From NCBI GenBank assembly GCA_002413455.1, contig DHXA01000131.1, forward strand, positions 1 to 48,145: 48,145 bases of DNA. Direction: 5' to 3'. The translations under genes and the position numbers were made by a program. Numbering within the stretch: the first letter of the stretch is position 1; every line of letters starts with the position of its first letter. Of the stretch, positions 16,833 through 25,721 are shown piece after piece. Below the pieces are notes generated by a model, which did not search any database, had not been told where the DNA came from, and saw nothing but the letters and a program-made list of their open reading frames with translations. This DNA is from Rhodanobacter sp. UBA5168 (GTDB taxonomy: Bacteria > Pseudomonadota > Gammaproteobacteria > Xanthomonadales > Rhodanobacteraceae).

Positions 16833-16849
16833 CGTGGGATGAAAGAGGG

Positions 16850-17053
16850 TTGCCGCCCGCCGTCCTGTCCTGGCTCTCCTGCGCCCTGGCCCTCGGTTTG
16901 TTTATGCGAGCGGTGGGGGAGTTCAAGTGTGTCGGGTTCTTCCAGCGTGTTCGAGGGAGCCGGTTCGCCACGCTGGATACGCTGGTCTATTCGCAGCTCT
17001 GCCTGCTCCTCGCGATGGGCGTGGTGTTCGTTGCCTTGCGCAAGGGCGCCTGA
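16850..17053 (+). pseudogene. DUF3995 membrane protein remnant (C-terminal half)
   Basis: About 67 residues: two hydrophobic helices flank MRAVGEFKCVGFFQRVRG and FATLDTLVYSQLCLLLAMGV. This is the characteristic C-terminal half of DUF3995, a family of about 150 residues with four TM helices. The N-terminal half is missing: going upstream, the frame runs straight into the MarR-GNAT gene. A TTG at 16850 has AGAGGG directly before it, too close to be a good start. I call it a truncated pseudogene. Confidence 0.65.
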
Positions 17054-17237
17054 GCTTTCCGTGAAGTGAAGCTGCTTGCGGCGATCTTACGTCTCCGCTC
17101 AGGGCCCACTGAGCGTCGTGGAGATTGCAGTTCACCGCATCCACCGACTTCGCCTTCCACATAACGGCGGAAGGGCGAAAAATGGAGAAGCACAGGTGAG
17201 GTGCAGGATTCTCCGGCTCCCGATTTCCGGCATCGGT

Positions 17238-18080
17238 TCAGCGCCGCGTCGCCAGTACGCCATCCAGCGCGAGCTGCGCTCTGAACCCGGCCTTCTCCAG
17301 CCGTCTGGCGACCTCACGCGGCACATCGCGGCCGCTGGTGAGTTTGTTCGGGCTGCCGGTGTAATGGAACAGGCGACCGCCGCGGCGCAATACGCGCGCA
17401 AGTTGGCCGTAGAACGCCTGCGAGTACAGCTCGCCGGCGATGCCGAAGCGCGGCGGGTCATGCAGCAGCGCGTCCATCGACGCGTCGGCGATCTGCGTGA
17501 TCGCCAGTGAAACATCCGCATGATTGAGACGCAGACGGCCATCGCTGGTGGGCGCGTCCGGATCGGGCGACCATGGATTGAGCGTGCGCAGCCACAGCAC
17601 GTCGGCGTTCTTCTCGAATGAATGGATGGCCGCCACGCCAGCCTCCAGACAGCACGCTGCGAAATAGCCCAGGCCGCCGCAGGTATCGAGCACCACCTTG
17701 CCACGCGGCTCGACCAGCGCCACCTTGCGGCGTGCATCCTCGAACGGCGACTCCTTCGACGTGGGCAGCATCTTGATGCCGTCGATCTCAAAGGTGGGTG
17801 CACCCCAGTCGGTGGGCACGAGCTTGATCAGTGAACCGGCATAGCGCGACACCGGGGCGAACTCGTCGCCGTCCCAGTAATGGATCGTGCGGTCTTTCAG
17901 GCTGGTCGGATAGGGGTAGTGTCGACCCCGCCACTGCCAGGCATCTTCCTGCAGCGTTGCGTCGCCGTCCGAGCGACCCAGGTCGAGCGAGCCGATCCAT
18001 TCGCCGGTGCCCGCATCGCGTGCAGTCAACAGCGCCTCGGCGACGAAGCGCGTCAGCAGCGGACCGGAATAATGCGACAC
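17238..18080 (-). CDS. Class I SAM-dependent methyltransferase (COG2521-like)
   Basis: About 280 residues. An N-terminal beta-rich part (IGSLDLGRSDGDATLQEDAW, IKLVPTDWGAPTFEIDGIKM) precedes the methyltransferase core: motif I VVLDTCGGLGYFAACCLEAG, motif II IHSFEKNADVL, a DPPRFG motif IV resembling the NPPY/DPPR of nucleic-acid methyltransferases, and a LRRGGRLFHYTG strand. The arrangement resembles the COG2521 predicted RNA methyltransferases described mainly in archaea. The target is unknown. The GTG at 18080 is preferred (GGAG about 10 bases upstream); an ATG at 18137 would add an arginine-rich extension without similarity. Confidence 0.8.
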   Translation of the reverse strand: MSHYSGPLLTRFVAEALLTARDAGTGEWIGSLDLGRSDGDATLQEDAWQWRGRHYPYPTSLKDRTIHYWDGDEFAPVSRYAGSLIKLVPTDWGAPTFEIDGIKMLPTSKESPFEDARRKVALVEPRGKVVLDTCGGLGYFAACCLEAGVAAIHSFEKNADVLWLRTLNPWSPDPDAPTSDGRLRLNHADVSLAITQIADASMDALLHDPPRFGIAGELYSQAFYGQLARVLRRGGRLFHYTGSPNKLTSGRDVPREVARRLEKAGFRAQLALDGVLATRR

Positions 18081-18384
18081 GGTGGGTAATCTCCAGGAAC
18101 GGCGGCAACTGGCCGCCAAGCGGCGGAGGGACGGCATCGTAACCCACTGGCGGAGTCCGGGTCCGGCTAAAGACCTGCAAAGGCGGCGGCCACAGCCTGG
18201 GCGATACCAGCAGGATCAGGTCGACGCCGACCACGGGAATTCGTGCGGTCCTGATGTGCCGGCGTGCCGGCACCGTGTGCGGGCCGGAGTAGAGTTATGC
18301 CGTCCGGGCGGACGTGTCGTCGGGGTGAAGGGGCACCGGCGGCGCCATGGAGATCGCGCGGCGCACCTTGCGGGGAGAGACGAC
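18081..18384. other. Divergent intergenic region
   Basis: A 304-base GC-rich gap between a minus-strand methyltransferase and the plus-strand DUF4126 gene. It should carry both promoters. I see no conserved short frame or recognisable operator. Confidence 0.4.
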
Positions 18385-18849
18385 ATGACCCTCTATCTGT
18401 TCGCGTTGTTGATCGGCATCGTGGCGGGGCTGCGCGCGCTCACCGCGCCCGCGGTGATCAGCTGGGCCGCCTGCTGCGGCTGGCTGCACCTGGAGGGCAG
18501 CTGGCTGGCGTTCCTGGGCTACGCCTGGACACCGTGGATCCTCAGCGTGCTGGCGCTGGGCGAGCTGGTCACCGACCAGCTGCCCGCCACGCCCAGCCGC
18601 ACGGTGCCGGTGCAGTTCGGCACGCGCATCGTGACGGGCGCGGCCAGCGGCGCCGCACTCGGCGTGCCGGGTGGCATGTGGATCGGCGGCCTCGTCGCCG
18701 GTGCCGTCGGCGCGGCGATCGGCACCCTGGGCGGACGCGCCGTGCGCGCAAAGCTGGCCGCCGCGTTCGGGCGCGATCGCCCGGCCGCGTTGATCGAAGA
18801 TGTGGTGGCGATCGGTGGTGCGCTGCTGATCGTGATGGCCGTGTCGTGA
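18385..18849 (+). CDS. DUF4126 family inner-membrane protein
   Basis: 154 residues with four hydrophobic segments, including MTLYLFALLIGIVAGLRALT, then WILSVLALGELVTDQLPATP, GGLVAGAVGAAIGTLGGRAV and a C-terminal helix. GxRALTAPAVISW near the start and ELVTDQLPATPSRT in the loop are the DUF4126 signature. Function is unknown. GGGGAGAG lies 7 bases before the ATG. Its TGA overlaps the GTG start of the next gene, so the two are translationally coupled and presumably co-regulated. Confidence 0.88.
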   Translation: MTLYLFALLIGIVAGLRALTAPAVISWAACCGWLHLEGSWLAFLGYAWTPWILSVLALGELVTDQLPATPSRTVPVQFGTRIVTGAASGAALGVPGGMWIGGLVAGAVGAAIGTLGGRAVRAKLAAAFGRDRPAALIEDVVAIGGALLIVMAVS

Positions 18850-20216
18850 GCCATGCATTCGACGCGATCATCGTCGGCGCCGGCCAGGCCGGCCCGTCGC
18901 TGGCGAACCGGCTGACCCGGGCTGGCCAGTCGGTGCTGCTGATCGAGCGCAAGTTGTTCGGCGGCACCTGCGTCAACACCGGCTGCATGCCGACCAAGAC
19001 CCTGGTGGCGAGCGCGCGCGCTGCGCACGTCGCGCGGCGCGCCGCGGATTTCGGGGTGCTGCTGACGGGCGGGGTAGGCATCGACATGATGAAGGTGAAG
19101 TCGCGGGCCGACACCGTCATCGCGAACGCGCGCGATGGCGTGCGCACGTGGCTGGACGGCATGGATGGCTGCACGGTGATCGAGGGCCATGCGCGCTTCG
19201 AAGATGCGCAGACCTTGCGCGTCGGCGATGAGCTGCTCACCGCGCCGCAGATCTTCCTGAATGTCGGCGGCCGCGCCGCGGTACCGGACATGCCCGGCCT
19301 GCACGACATCCCGTACCTGACCAACACCTCGATCCTGGGCCTGGAGCGTGTGCCGGCACACTTGCTGATCATCGGCGGCAGCTACATCGGACTGGAGTAC
19401 GCGCAGATGTACCGGCGTTTTGGTGCCCGCGTGACCGTGGTGGAAAAAGGCCTGCACCTGATCGGGCGCGAGGATGAAGATGTCTCGGTCGCCGTGCGCG
19501 AAATCCTGGAAGGCGAAGGCATCGACATCCGCACCGGCGTCGACCGCATCGCCTTCGCACGCGAGGGCGAGGCCATCGCGGTCACGCTCGATGGCGCGCG
19601 GGTCGCCTGCAGCCACGTGCTGGTGGCGGTGGGCCGTGTGCCGAACACCGGCGACCTCGGCCTCGACAAGGCCGGCGTGACCACAGACGCACGCGGCTAC
19701 ATCACCGTCGACGACGGGCTGCAAAGCAGCGTGCCCGGCATCTGGGCGCTGGGCGACTGCAATGGTCGCGGCGCGTTCACGCACACGTCCTACAACGACT
19801 TCGAGATCGTCGCCGCGAACCTGCTCGACGGCGAACACCGCCGCCTCAGCGAGCGTGTCAGCGGCTACGCGCTGTACATCGATCCCCCACTGGGCCGCGT
19901 CGGCATCGGCGAGACCGAGGCGCGCAAACGCGGCCGGCCCTACCTGGTCGGCAAGCGGCCGATGACGAAAGTCGGACGGGCGGTGGAAAAGGACGAGACG
20001 CAAGGCTTCATGAAGGTGATCGTCGACGCCGAAACGAAGGCGATCCTCGGCGCCGCGATCCTGGGCGTCGAAGGCGACGAGGCCATCCACGGCATCATCG
20101 ACATGATGAGCGGGGGCGCCACCGCCACGCAGCTGCAGCACACCGTGCCGATCCATCCGACGGTTTCGGAACTCATCCCCACACTGCTGTCCGAAGCACG
20201 TGCGCCGGACGCGTGA
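18846..20216 (+). CDS. FAD-dependent pyridine nucleotide-disulfide oxidoreductase (MerA-like, no HMA domain)
   Basis: 456 residues, starting with GTG inside the upstream stop. Order: FAD-binding IIVGAGQAGPSLANRL (about 9-24), the redox disulfide motif GGTCVNTGCMPTK, an NAD(P)H-binding LIIGGSYIGLEYAQMY, the second FAD motif GIWALGDCNGRGAFTH and a dimerisation domain ending HPTVSELIPTL. It lacks the N-terminal heavy-metal domain and the C-terminal Cys pair of true mercuric reductases, so mercury reduction is unlikely. The family includes soluble oxidoreductases of unknown electron acceptor. The coupled DUF4126 membrane protein is the only clue to a partner. Confidence 0.9.
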   Translation: MSHAFDAIIVGAGQAGPSLANRLTRAGQSVLLIERKLFGGTCVNTGCMPTKTLVASARAAHVARRAADFGVLLTGGVGIDMMKVKSRADTVIANARDGVRTWLDGMDGCTVIEGHARFEDAQTLRVGDELLTAPQIFLNVGGRAAVPDMPGLHDIPYLTNTSILGLERVPAHLLIIGGSYIGLEYAQMYRRFGARVTVVEKGLHLIGREDEDVSVAVREILEGEGIDIRTGVDRIAFAREGEAIAVTLDGARVACSHVLVAVGRVPNTGDLGLDKAGVTTDARGYITVDDGLQSSVPGIWALGDCNGRGAFTHTSYNDFEIVAANLLDGEHRRLSERVSGYALYIDPPLGRVGIGETEARKRGRPYLVGKRPMTKVGRAVEKDETQGFMKVIVDAETKAILGAAILGVEGDEAIHGIIDMMSGGATATQLQHTVPIHPTVSELIPTLLSEARAPDA

Positions 20217-20224
20217 CTGGCCGG

Positions 20225-20256
20225 CCGTCGCCCGATAAAAGCCGGCCGAGCGACGG
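20225..20256. terminator. Stem-loop between convergent genes
   Basis: CCGTCGC (20225) can pair with GCGACGG (20250) across an 18-base loop, between the oxidoreductase stop and the galB stop. GGCCGGCC/GCCGGCC segments offer a competing fold. There is no T-run, so strength is uncertain. Confidence 0.35.
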
Positions 20257-20271
20257 TGCCATCGTCGGCGG

Positions 20272-20991
20272 CTACCCGAGCGCGCCGACCACCGAAGGAA
20301 AGATCGCCTCGTAGGCTTCGCCGCAGGTCATCGGCTTGCCGGAGTTTCGGCTGCCTTGCGCGCCGCGCTGCAGGGCGACGCGCGTGTAGTACTCCCACAG
20401 GTGTTCCTGGCCGGCCATGCATTCGATGGCGGCGCGCTTGGTCTCCCAGACGTCGCTGATGTTGAGGATCACATTCGGTTTCCAGTCGCATTGCTCGGGT
20501 TGATGCGGCTCGAACAGGTAAACCTGGGGCGCGCCGATGACCGGCGTGGCAGGGTCGTGGCCATGGGCCTGGGCGATGATCCGCGCTTCCTGCGCGAAGG
20601 CGCTCACGGCGGGATGATCGGCGTTGTAGGGGTCGACGCGCGAGTGGCTCATCGTCCATGCCGGCCGGATGGCGCGATGCAGGTCGGCCAGTGCGAACAG
20701 CGCGTCGCCGTGCAGCTGGATGGGGTAGTCGCCCAGGTCCCAGAACTGGATGTCGGCCGCGCCGAGCAGCCTGGCGGCGGCCTCGGCCTCCTTGCGCCGT
20801 TCGGCTTTCACTTTTTCCAGGGTCATGCCGTTCTGGCGCCATAGCCTGGCCGACTCGCCGCGTTCGCCAAAAGAAAGGCACACCACCGTCACCGCCCAGC
20901 CCGCCGCGGCGTGCAGGGCGATCGCCCCGCCGGCGCGCCACACGAAGTCGGCCGAATGGGCACTGATCACCAGTGCAGTCTTGTCCGTCAT
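20272..20991 (-). CDS. galB: 4-oxalomesaconate hydratase (PIG-L/LmbE-family)
   Basis: 239 residues. It follows Pseudomonas putida GalB as I remember it almost throughout: ALVISAHSADFVWRAGGAIA, CLSFGERGESARLWR, MSHSRVDPYNADHP, FEPHQPEQCDWKP and CMAGQEHLWEYYTRVALQRG. GalB is a zinc enzyme that hydrates 4-oxalomesaconate to 4-carboxy-4-hydroxy-2-oxoadipate, the step before CHA aldolase in gallate and protocatechuate 4,5-cleavage. The usual PIG-L AHPDDE is AHSADF here, as in GalB. It is the last gene of a minus-strand cluster that begins with the CHA aldolase, which supports the assignment. Cytoplasmic. Confidence 0.88.
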   Translation of the reverse strand: MTDKTALVISAHSADFVWRAGGAIALHAAAGWAVTVVCLSFGERGESARLWRQNGMTLEKVKAERRKEAEAAARLLGAADIQFWDLGDYPIQLHGDALFALADLHRAIRPAWTMSHSRVDPYNADHPAVSAFAQEARIIAQAHGHDPATPVIGAPQVYLFEPHQPEQCDWKPNVILNISDVWETKRAAIECMAGQEHLWEYYTRVALQRGAQGSRNSGKPMTCGEAYEAIFPSVVGALG

Positions 20992-21016
20992 GATCTGCGA
21001 TTTCCGTCGTTGTAAT

Positions 21017-22450
21017 TCATGGGTTCGCGGGTGGCCGCACGAAGCCGAGCACGCTGCCCAGGTTCACCTTGAGGTTCATGCCGAACACCAGCATGTTCTT
21101 CGGCAGCACGGGCGTCTTGGGTATGCCGGAATTGTCGGGATGGATGATGTATTGCACGTTCGGCATCAGCTCGATGCCGCGCGCGACCTGCCAGCCGTAG
21201 TTCAGTTCGAAGGTGAATTCGTGAGGGTTGTTCGTGCCGCTGCCGCCGGCCTTGATTCGGGCATCGCGCAGGTATTCGACTTCGCGGGGAGCGAGGTTGA
21301 AATAGGAGGCCGAGAAGCCGACCGTGTCGTGCGGGCGATGGCGGAACGGGCCGGTCCACACGAAGCCGCCGTAGATCTGCTGGCGCATGATTTCCTGTTG
21401 TTCCAGCTGCTGGGCGATCCCGCCGAAGAGATTGATGTTTTCCGTACGTAGCGGATCGGGCCGCCAGATCACACGATCGCCCATCAGGTAGATGCCGTCG
21501 CGATTGCCATTCACCTGGCGCGCGCTGCCGCCATACAGGCCGCGGGATCGTCCCGCCACGTTGTAGTACGGATCGGTGCGTGGCGCGGTGCTGACATAGC
21601 CGCCAAATTTGAGTTCGAACGGATAGCGCGTGGTGGCCAGGTTGGTCTTCGCCCAGCCGAGTTCGAAGGGCACGGTGATGCCGGTGGCGTCGGCGATCGA
21701 GAAGTCCATGCCGTTGCTGCTCGAGGTGGTGGGGTTGACCTCGTAGACGCCGGTTTCCACGTACGTATCCGGGGTCGGCCGGTAGCGCACGTTGCCGCCC
21801 CAGGTGGCTGACGGCAGCAGGCTGTAACCGGCCTCCGCATTGACCAGCCGCGGTACGCCGCAATGCACGCCAGCCTGGAACTGGCAGTTGGTTGCCAGGT
21901 GGGCGTAGTAGCTCGTGGTGCCGAGACGGCCGACGACGATGTCCAGCCGGTTGTCGAGAAGCTTCTGCTCGTAGGCGAACAGGCCCAGATGGAGCCGGTT
22001 GAATTCGTTCTTGTAGATGTACTGCTGTTTGGTGAACGTGCCGCTGACATCGTGGTTGAGGCCGTGTCCATAGTCCCGGTAGACGGTGACGTGGAACGAG
22101 CCGCCGGTGATGTTCATGGCCCTGGCGAGGTCGATGTCGGCGCCGAAGTTGAACTGGCCGACGTTGGTATGTCCTTGCGCAACGCCGCCTGTGGTGTTGT
22201 CGGCGTACTGGTCGATCAGGTTGGCCCGAAGGTACACACCGTGTTGTGCCAGTCGCCTGGCCAGTGGTGCAAGCGGCGCCGACGATGGCTTCCGCTTCGT
22301 TACGGTCGCGTCCTGCGTGCCGGGCGCGACCGGCGCGGCCATGTCGCTCACGCCGGCGTGGGCGGATTGGCCAGCGGCCTGCGCGGTGGCGGTTTCGGCG
22401 GTTGTCGCCAGCGCGAGAACAAGGGCGATGGTGATGGCGGAACGATTCAT
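21017..22450 (-). CDS. OprB-family carbohydrate/organic-acid porin
   Basis: 477 residues. A signal peptide (ITIALVLALATTAETATAQA) and a beta-barrel body with alternating aromatic strands end in an outer-membrane C-terminal segment. VYLRANLIDQYADNTTGGV, GQFNFGADIDL and LTENI-like WRPDPLRTENINLFGG match OprB porins. It probably admits the aromatic or dicarboxylic substrate used by this cluster. It lies 68 bases after dctA and 25 bases before galB, and GGAGGGGAG precedes the ATG at 22450, so it is in the same operon. Confidence 0.87.
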   Translation of the reverse strand: MNRSAITIALVLALATTAETATAQAAGQSAHAGVSDMAAPVAPGTQDATVTKRKPSSAPLAPLARRLAQHGVYLRANLIDQYADNTTGGVAQGHTNVGQFNFGADIDLARAMNITGGSFHVTVYRDYGHGLNHDVSGTFTKQQYIYKNEFNRLHLGLFAYEQKLLDNRLDIVVGRLGTTSYYAHLATNCQFQAGVHCGVPRLVNAEAGYSLLPSATWGGNVRYRPTPDTYVETGVYEVNPTTSSSNGMDFSIADATGITVPFELGWAKTNLATTRYPFELKFGGYVSTAPRTDPYYNVAGRSRGLYGGSARQVNGNRDGIYLMGDRVIWRPDPLRTENINLFGGIAQQLEQQEIMRQQIYGGFVWTGPFRHRPHDTVGFSASYFNLAPREVEYLRDARIKAGGSGTNNPHEFTFELNYGWQVARGIELMPNVQYIIHPDNSGIPKTPVLPKNMLVFGMNLKVNLGSVLGFVRPPANP

Positions 22451-22518
22451 GTGCACTCCCCTCCGGGCGCGGGGCCTGGCGGCCTCGCGAGTCATGAGTC
22501 TTGCGTCGGGCGCGACGG

Positions 22519-23829
22519 TCAGACGGTGTGGTAGCCAGCGTCGAGTTCGGCGTCGAATTGTCGTCGGTCGATCGCTTTCTCCCACTTGCCGACGACGATC
22601 GTGGCGACGCAGTTGCCAGCGATGTTGGTGAACACAAAGGCCGCCGAGAGCACCCGGTGGATGCCCAGGATCAGCGCGATGCTGCCCACCGGGATGGTCT
22701 TGGTCGCGGCCAGCGTCATGGCCAGCACCGCGATGGCGGAGCCGGAGACTCCCGCGCCGCCTTTCGAGGTCAGCAGCAGCACGGCCAGCAGTCCCAGTTG
22801 CTGCTCCCAGCCAAGCGCGGTGCCGGTGGCCTGGGCCAGGAACACGGCCACGGCGGCAAAGTAGAGGCAGGTGCCGTCATGGTTGAAGCTGTAGGCGGTC
22901 GGCAGCACCATGCCCACCACCGACTCGTTGACGCCGAGCTTCTTCAGCTTGCCGGTGAGCTGCGGGAACACGCTTTCCGACGAGCTGGTGCCGAGCACGA
23001 GCACCAGTTCCTCGCGGATGTAGCGCATCAGCTTGAGCAGGTTGAAGCCGGCGTAGAGGGAGATCGGCGTGAGCACCAGCAGGAAGAACAGCACGCACGT
23101 CAGATAGAACTCGCCGATCAGCGCACCCAGGGGTATCAACGTGCCCAGCCCGAACTTGGCGACGGTGAATGCAATGGCGCCGAACGCGGCGATCGGGGCG
23201 ATCTTCATCACCATCCGGATGATCCAGAACAGCGTCTGCGAGATGGCGTCGACGACGTTGAGGATCGGCTGTGCCTTCTCGCCCACCGTGGCCAGGCCGC
23301 AGGCGAACAGCACCGAGAACACCAGGATCTGCAGGATTTCGCCCTGGGCAAAAGCATTCACCGCCGATTTCGGCACCAGGTTCACCAGGAACTCGCCGAT
23401 ACCGACCGGCGGCGGAACGGCCGTTTTCCCGGTGACCGCGGCGGCGTGCAGCGTCGCCGGGTCGATATGCATGCCGACCCCGGGTTGCAGGACGTTGATG
23501 GTGACCAGGCCGATCACCAGTGCGATGGTGGTGACCACCTCGAAGTAGATCAGCGCCTTGATCGCGATCCGTCCGACCTTGCCCAGATCGCGCACGCTGG
23601 CAATGCCGTGCGTCACGGTGCAGAAGATGATCAGCCCGACGACCATCTGGATGAGCCGGATGAAGATGTCGCCCAGTGGCTTGAGCTGGCGGCCGACGTC
23701 CGGTGCGAACGCGCCCACCGCCACGCCGAGGGCCATGCCTGCCAGTACCTGGAAGGTGAGGTCCTGGTAGAACGGCCGCCGGGTTCGCGTGCGGCCCGGT
23801 GGCGTGTCGTCGACGATGAGTTTGGTCAT
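22519..23829 (-). CDS. dctA: DctA-type C4-dicarboxylate:cation symporter
   Basis: 436 residues of the DAACS (SLC1) fold. Typical elements: LGDIFIRLIQMVVGLIIFCT, FAQGEILQILVFSVLFACGL, the serine-rich re-entrant loop GTSSSESVFPQL, SFNHDGTCLYF (DctA has NLDGT), LLTSKGGAGVSGSAIAVLA and NIAGNCVATIVVGKWE. It imports succinate, fumarate, malate or related acids with protons or sodium. In this cluster it may take up an aromatic or tricarboxylic intermediate instead. The ATG at 23829 gives the usual length; the longer frame upstream overlaps the previous gene. The specific substrate is an inference. Confidence 0.88.
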   Translation of the reverse strand: MTKLIVDDTPPGRTRTRRPFYQDLTFQVLAGMALGVAVGAFAPDVGRQLKPLGDIFIRLIQMVVGLIIFCTVTHGIASVRDLGKVGRIAIKALIYFEVVTTIALVIGLVTINVLQPGVGMHIDPATLHAAAVTGKTAVPPPVGIGEFLVNLVPKSAVNAFAQGEILQILVFSVLFACGLATVGEKAQPILNVVDAISQTLFWIIRMVMKIAPIAAFGAIAFTVAKFGLGTLIPLGALIGEFYLTCVLFFLLVLTPISLYAGFNLLKLMRYIREELVLVLGTSSSESVFPQLTGKLKKLGVNESVVGMVLPTAYSFNHDGTCLYFAAVAVFLAQATGTALGWEQQLGLLAVLLLTSKGGAGVSGSAIAVLAMTLAATKTIPVGSIALILGIHRVLSAAFVFTNIAGNCVATIVVGKWEKAIDRRQFDAELDAGYHTV

Positions 23830-23902
23830 GGCTGCGGCTTCTTCGGTATGGGTGCTGGTAGTGGCGGTGGCGTGGGCCGACGGGACACGCAGCGATGTGG
23901 CG

Positions 23903-24793
23903 TCAATCGGGCAGGGCGCCGAGGATGTCTTCGGCGGGACCGAATACTTCGTCGACGCTGAGTCGTCGCGGCAACAGGCCCTGTGCCACGCAGGCATCGA
24001 TGACGACACCGATGGGTATGCGCAGGGACTCGAAACCGAACAGCGTCGGGCGCGGGGCGTCGGCCATGGCGGGAATCAGGCGGTCGGCCTGGAGCAACAG
24101 CCGGTAGGCTTCCCTCACCGCTTCGGGATCGCGGCGGCACGCCTCGCGGCTGGCGACCACCATGTGATTGATCGGCATGAAGCGATGGCGTTGCCACCAC
24201 GCGATATCGCGAGCCCCGGCATCGGCGATGACCGGAAAGAACTCGTCACCCTGCGGCAGGTCGTTGCCGAGGATGGCCGCATCGATGTCGCCGTCGCGGA
24301 GCATGTCCGGCAGGCTCTTGTCGCCAGGCATGTGCTCGACAAAACCCGGGTCCGCATACTGCTCGACGTGTGCGCCGTCGCGGGTAACCCAGTGCATGCG
24401 TTCGATCGCAAGGCCGTAATCCGCGGCAAGATGCGCCCGCACCCACATGCCGGTGGTCTGGGTGAACGAGCGCACGCCGATGCGCTTGCCGGCCAGTTCC
24501 TGCGGCGCGAGCGGTCCGCGCGCCCGGCTGGCGATGAGGCAGCCGCGCTGGAACCGCGAAGCCACCACGGCCGGCAGCAACACCACCGGGCGGTCATAGG
24601 CAATCGCCTGCAGCGCGGTGACGACAGCCAGTTCGCACAGGTCGTAGGCCTGTTGTCGCACCATCGGGGCAAACGCCTTGTGCACGGGCATGACTTCGAC
24701 GAAGTCGAGTCGGGTGCGCGGGCCGGTCAACGCACCGCGTTTCAACGGCGCCGACAGCGGCGAATTAGCCAGCACGGTGCGCAATGCGTTCAT
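23903..24793 (-). CDS. 4,5-dihydroxyphthalate decarboxylase-like protein (substrate-binding fold)
   Basis: 296 residues without signal peptide. The sequence runs like a two-lobed periplasmic-binding fold adapted to the cytoplasm, as in Pht5-type 4,5-dihydroxyphthalate decarboxylases: MPVHKAFAPMVRQQAYDLCE, then ELAVVTALQAIAYDRPVVLL, LAGKRIGVRSFTQTTGMWVR and HWVTRDGAHVEQYADPGFVE. It may decarboxylate an aromatic ortho-diacid to feed protocatechuate into 4,5-cleavage. Its ATG overlaps the amidohydrolase stop (ATGA at 24790-24793), showing translational coupling. Family membership is fairly clear; substrate is not. A cytoplasmic binding protein without catalysis is the alternative. Confidence 0.65.
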   Translation of the reverse strand: MNALRTVLANSPLSAPLKRGALTGPRTRLDFVEVMPVHKAFAPMVRQQAYDLCELAVVTALQAIAYDRPVVLLPAVVASRFQRGCLIASRARGPLAPQELAGKRIGVRSFTQTTGMWVRAHLAADYGLAIERMHWVTRDGAHVEQYADPGFVEHMPGDKSLPDMLRDGDIDAAILGNDLPQGDEFFPVIADAGARDIAWWQRHRFMPINHMVVASREACRRDPEAVREAYRLLLQADRLIPAMADAPRPTLFGFESLRIPIGVVIDACVAQGLLPRRLSVDEVFGPAEDILGALPD

Positions 24794-25650
24794 GGCCCTT
24801 TCCCCGCGGATAGCGCCGGATAGAGTTGCGCCGCCGTGCCACCGAAAATCCGCGCCTGATCGGATTCGGACAGGCCGTGCAGCACGTCGCGCGCGGTGGC
24901 GAGCAGGGCGGACAGCGCGCCTTCCGCCGCCGGGAAATTCGAGCCCCAGGCGATCCGGCCTGCACCGTAGACATCGACCACCTTCTCCAGGAACGCGGCA
25001 GGCGTGGAGCGGCCCGTGGCGGCTGCGGCGAGCGTGCGGTTGGTGAGCTTGAGATGCACGCCAGGAAACGCGGCCATGTCGAACAGCGCCTCGGCCGCCG
25101 CATACGGCGCGCCATCGGAAAGATCGGGTCGCGCGCAATGGTCGAGCAGCACCCGCACTTTCGGAAACCGTTCCAGCAGCGTGCGCAGCGCCGGCAATCC
25201 CTGCATCGTCATCTGCAGGCAGACCGGAATGCCGAGCGCCTCGGCATGCGCCCATGCCGGATGGGATGCCTCGTGGCCCAGCCAGTCGGCTTGGCCGGGC
25301 ATGGTGCTGCCGGTGGTGAACAGGCGGAAACCGACCAGCCCTTCGGCCTGCCAGCGGTCGATCTGCGCTACCGCGTCCGCGGCCAGGGCATCGATCGAAT
25401 AGACGCCCACGAAACGCTCGGGGTGTGCCCGCACTGAGTCCACGACGTAACGATTGTCGTGCCCATAAACGGTGGAAGCCTGCACCACCACCGCCTTGGC
25501 GATGCCGGCCCGGTCCAGCGCGCGCACCAGAGCGTCGGCGTCCACCGGCCTGGCACGCGACCAGTCCGACTGGTGTCCGCCGATCGGATCGGTCGGATAG
25601 GTCGCGGTGTCCGCCGAAATGACGTGGGTATGGGTGTCGATGATCTTCAT
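24790..25650 (-). CDS. Amidohydrolase-2 family hydrolase (PDC lactonase/decarboxylase-like)
   Basis: 286 residues. The metal-binding start IIDTHTHVISAD, then VVVQASTVYGHDNRYVVDSV, GFRLFTTGSTMPG, RVLLDHCARPDL and RIAWGSNFPAAEG place it in the amidohydrolase-2 family with 2-pyrone-4,6-dicarboxylate hydrolase (LigI) and related TIM-barrel enzymes. Within a galB/CHA-aldolase cluster a lactonase acting on a pyrone dicarboxylate or a related intermediate is plausible. The ATG at 25650 has AGAGAG upstream and is favoured over 25698. It overlaps the next gene by 4 bases. Confidence 0.72.
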   Translation of the reverse strand: MKIIDTHTHVISADTATYPTDPIGGHQSDWSRARPVDADALVRALDRAGIAKAVVVQASTVYGHDNRYVVDSVRAHPERFVGVYSIDALAADAVAQIDRWQAEGLVGFRLFTTGSTMPGQADWLGHEASHPAWAHAEALGIPVCLQMTMQGLPALRTLLERFPKVRVLLDHCARPDLSDGAPYAAAEALFDMAAFPGVHLKLTNRTLAAAATGRSTPAAFLEKVVDVYGAGRIAWGSNFPAAEGALSALLATARDVLHGLSESDQARIFGGTAAQLYPALSAGKGP

Positions 25651-25721
25651 CGTGCTCTCTGGTGATGCGCCGGGACGGAGTTGCCGGACGTACGGCATGC
25701 GTGCGCGCCGGTTGAGTGGGG

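Noticed and set aside
17142..17186. Hairpin TTCGCCTTCC/GGAAGGGCGAA followed by AAAA
   Set aside because: The A-run follows on the plus strand, so on the minus strand, the only direction where a gene could end, the T-run comes before the stem; the stem also has a bulge.
18846..20216. Mercuric reductase
   Set aside because: The GGTCVNTGCMPTK motif tempts this call, but there is no HMA domain, no C-terminal cysteine pair and no mer genes nearby.
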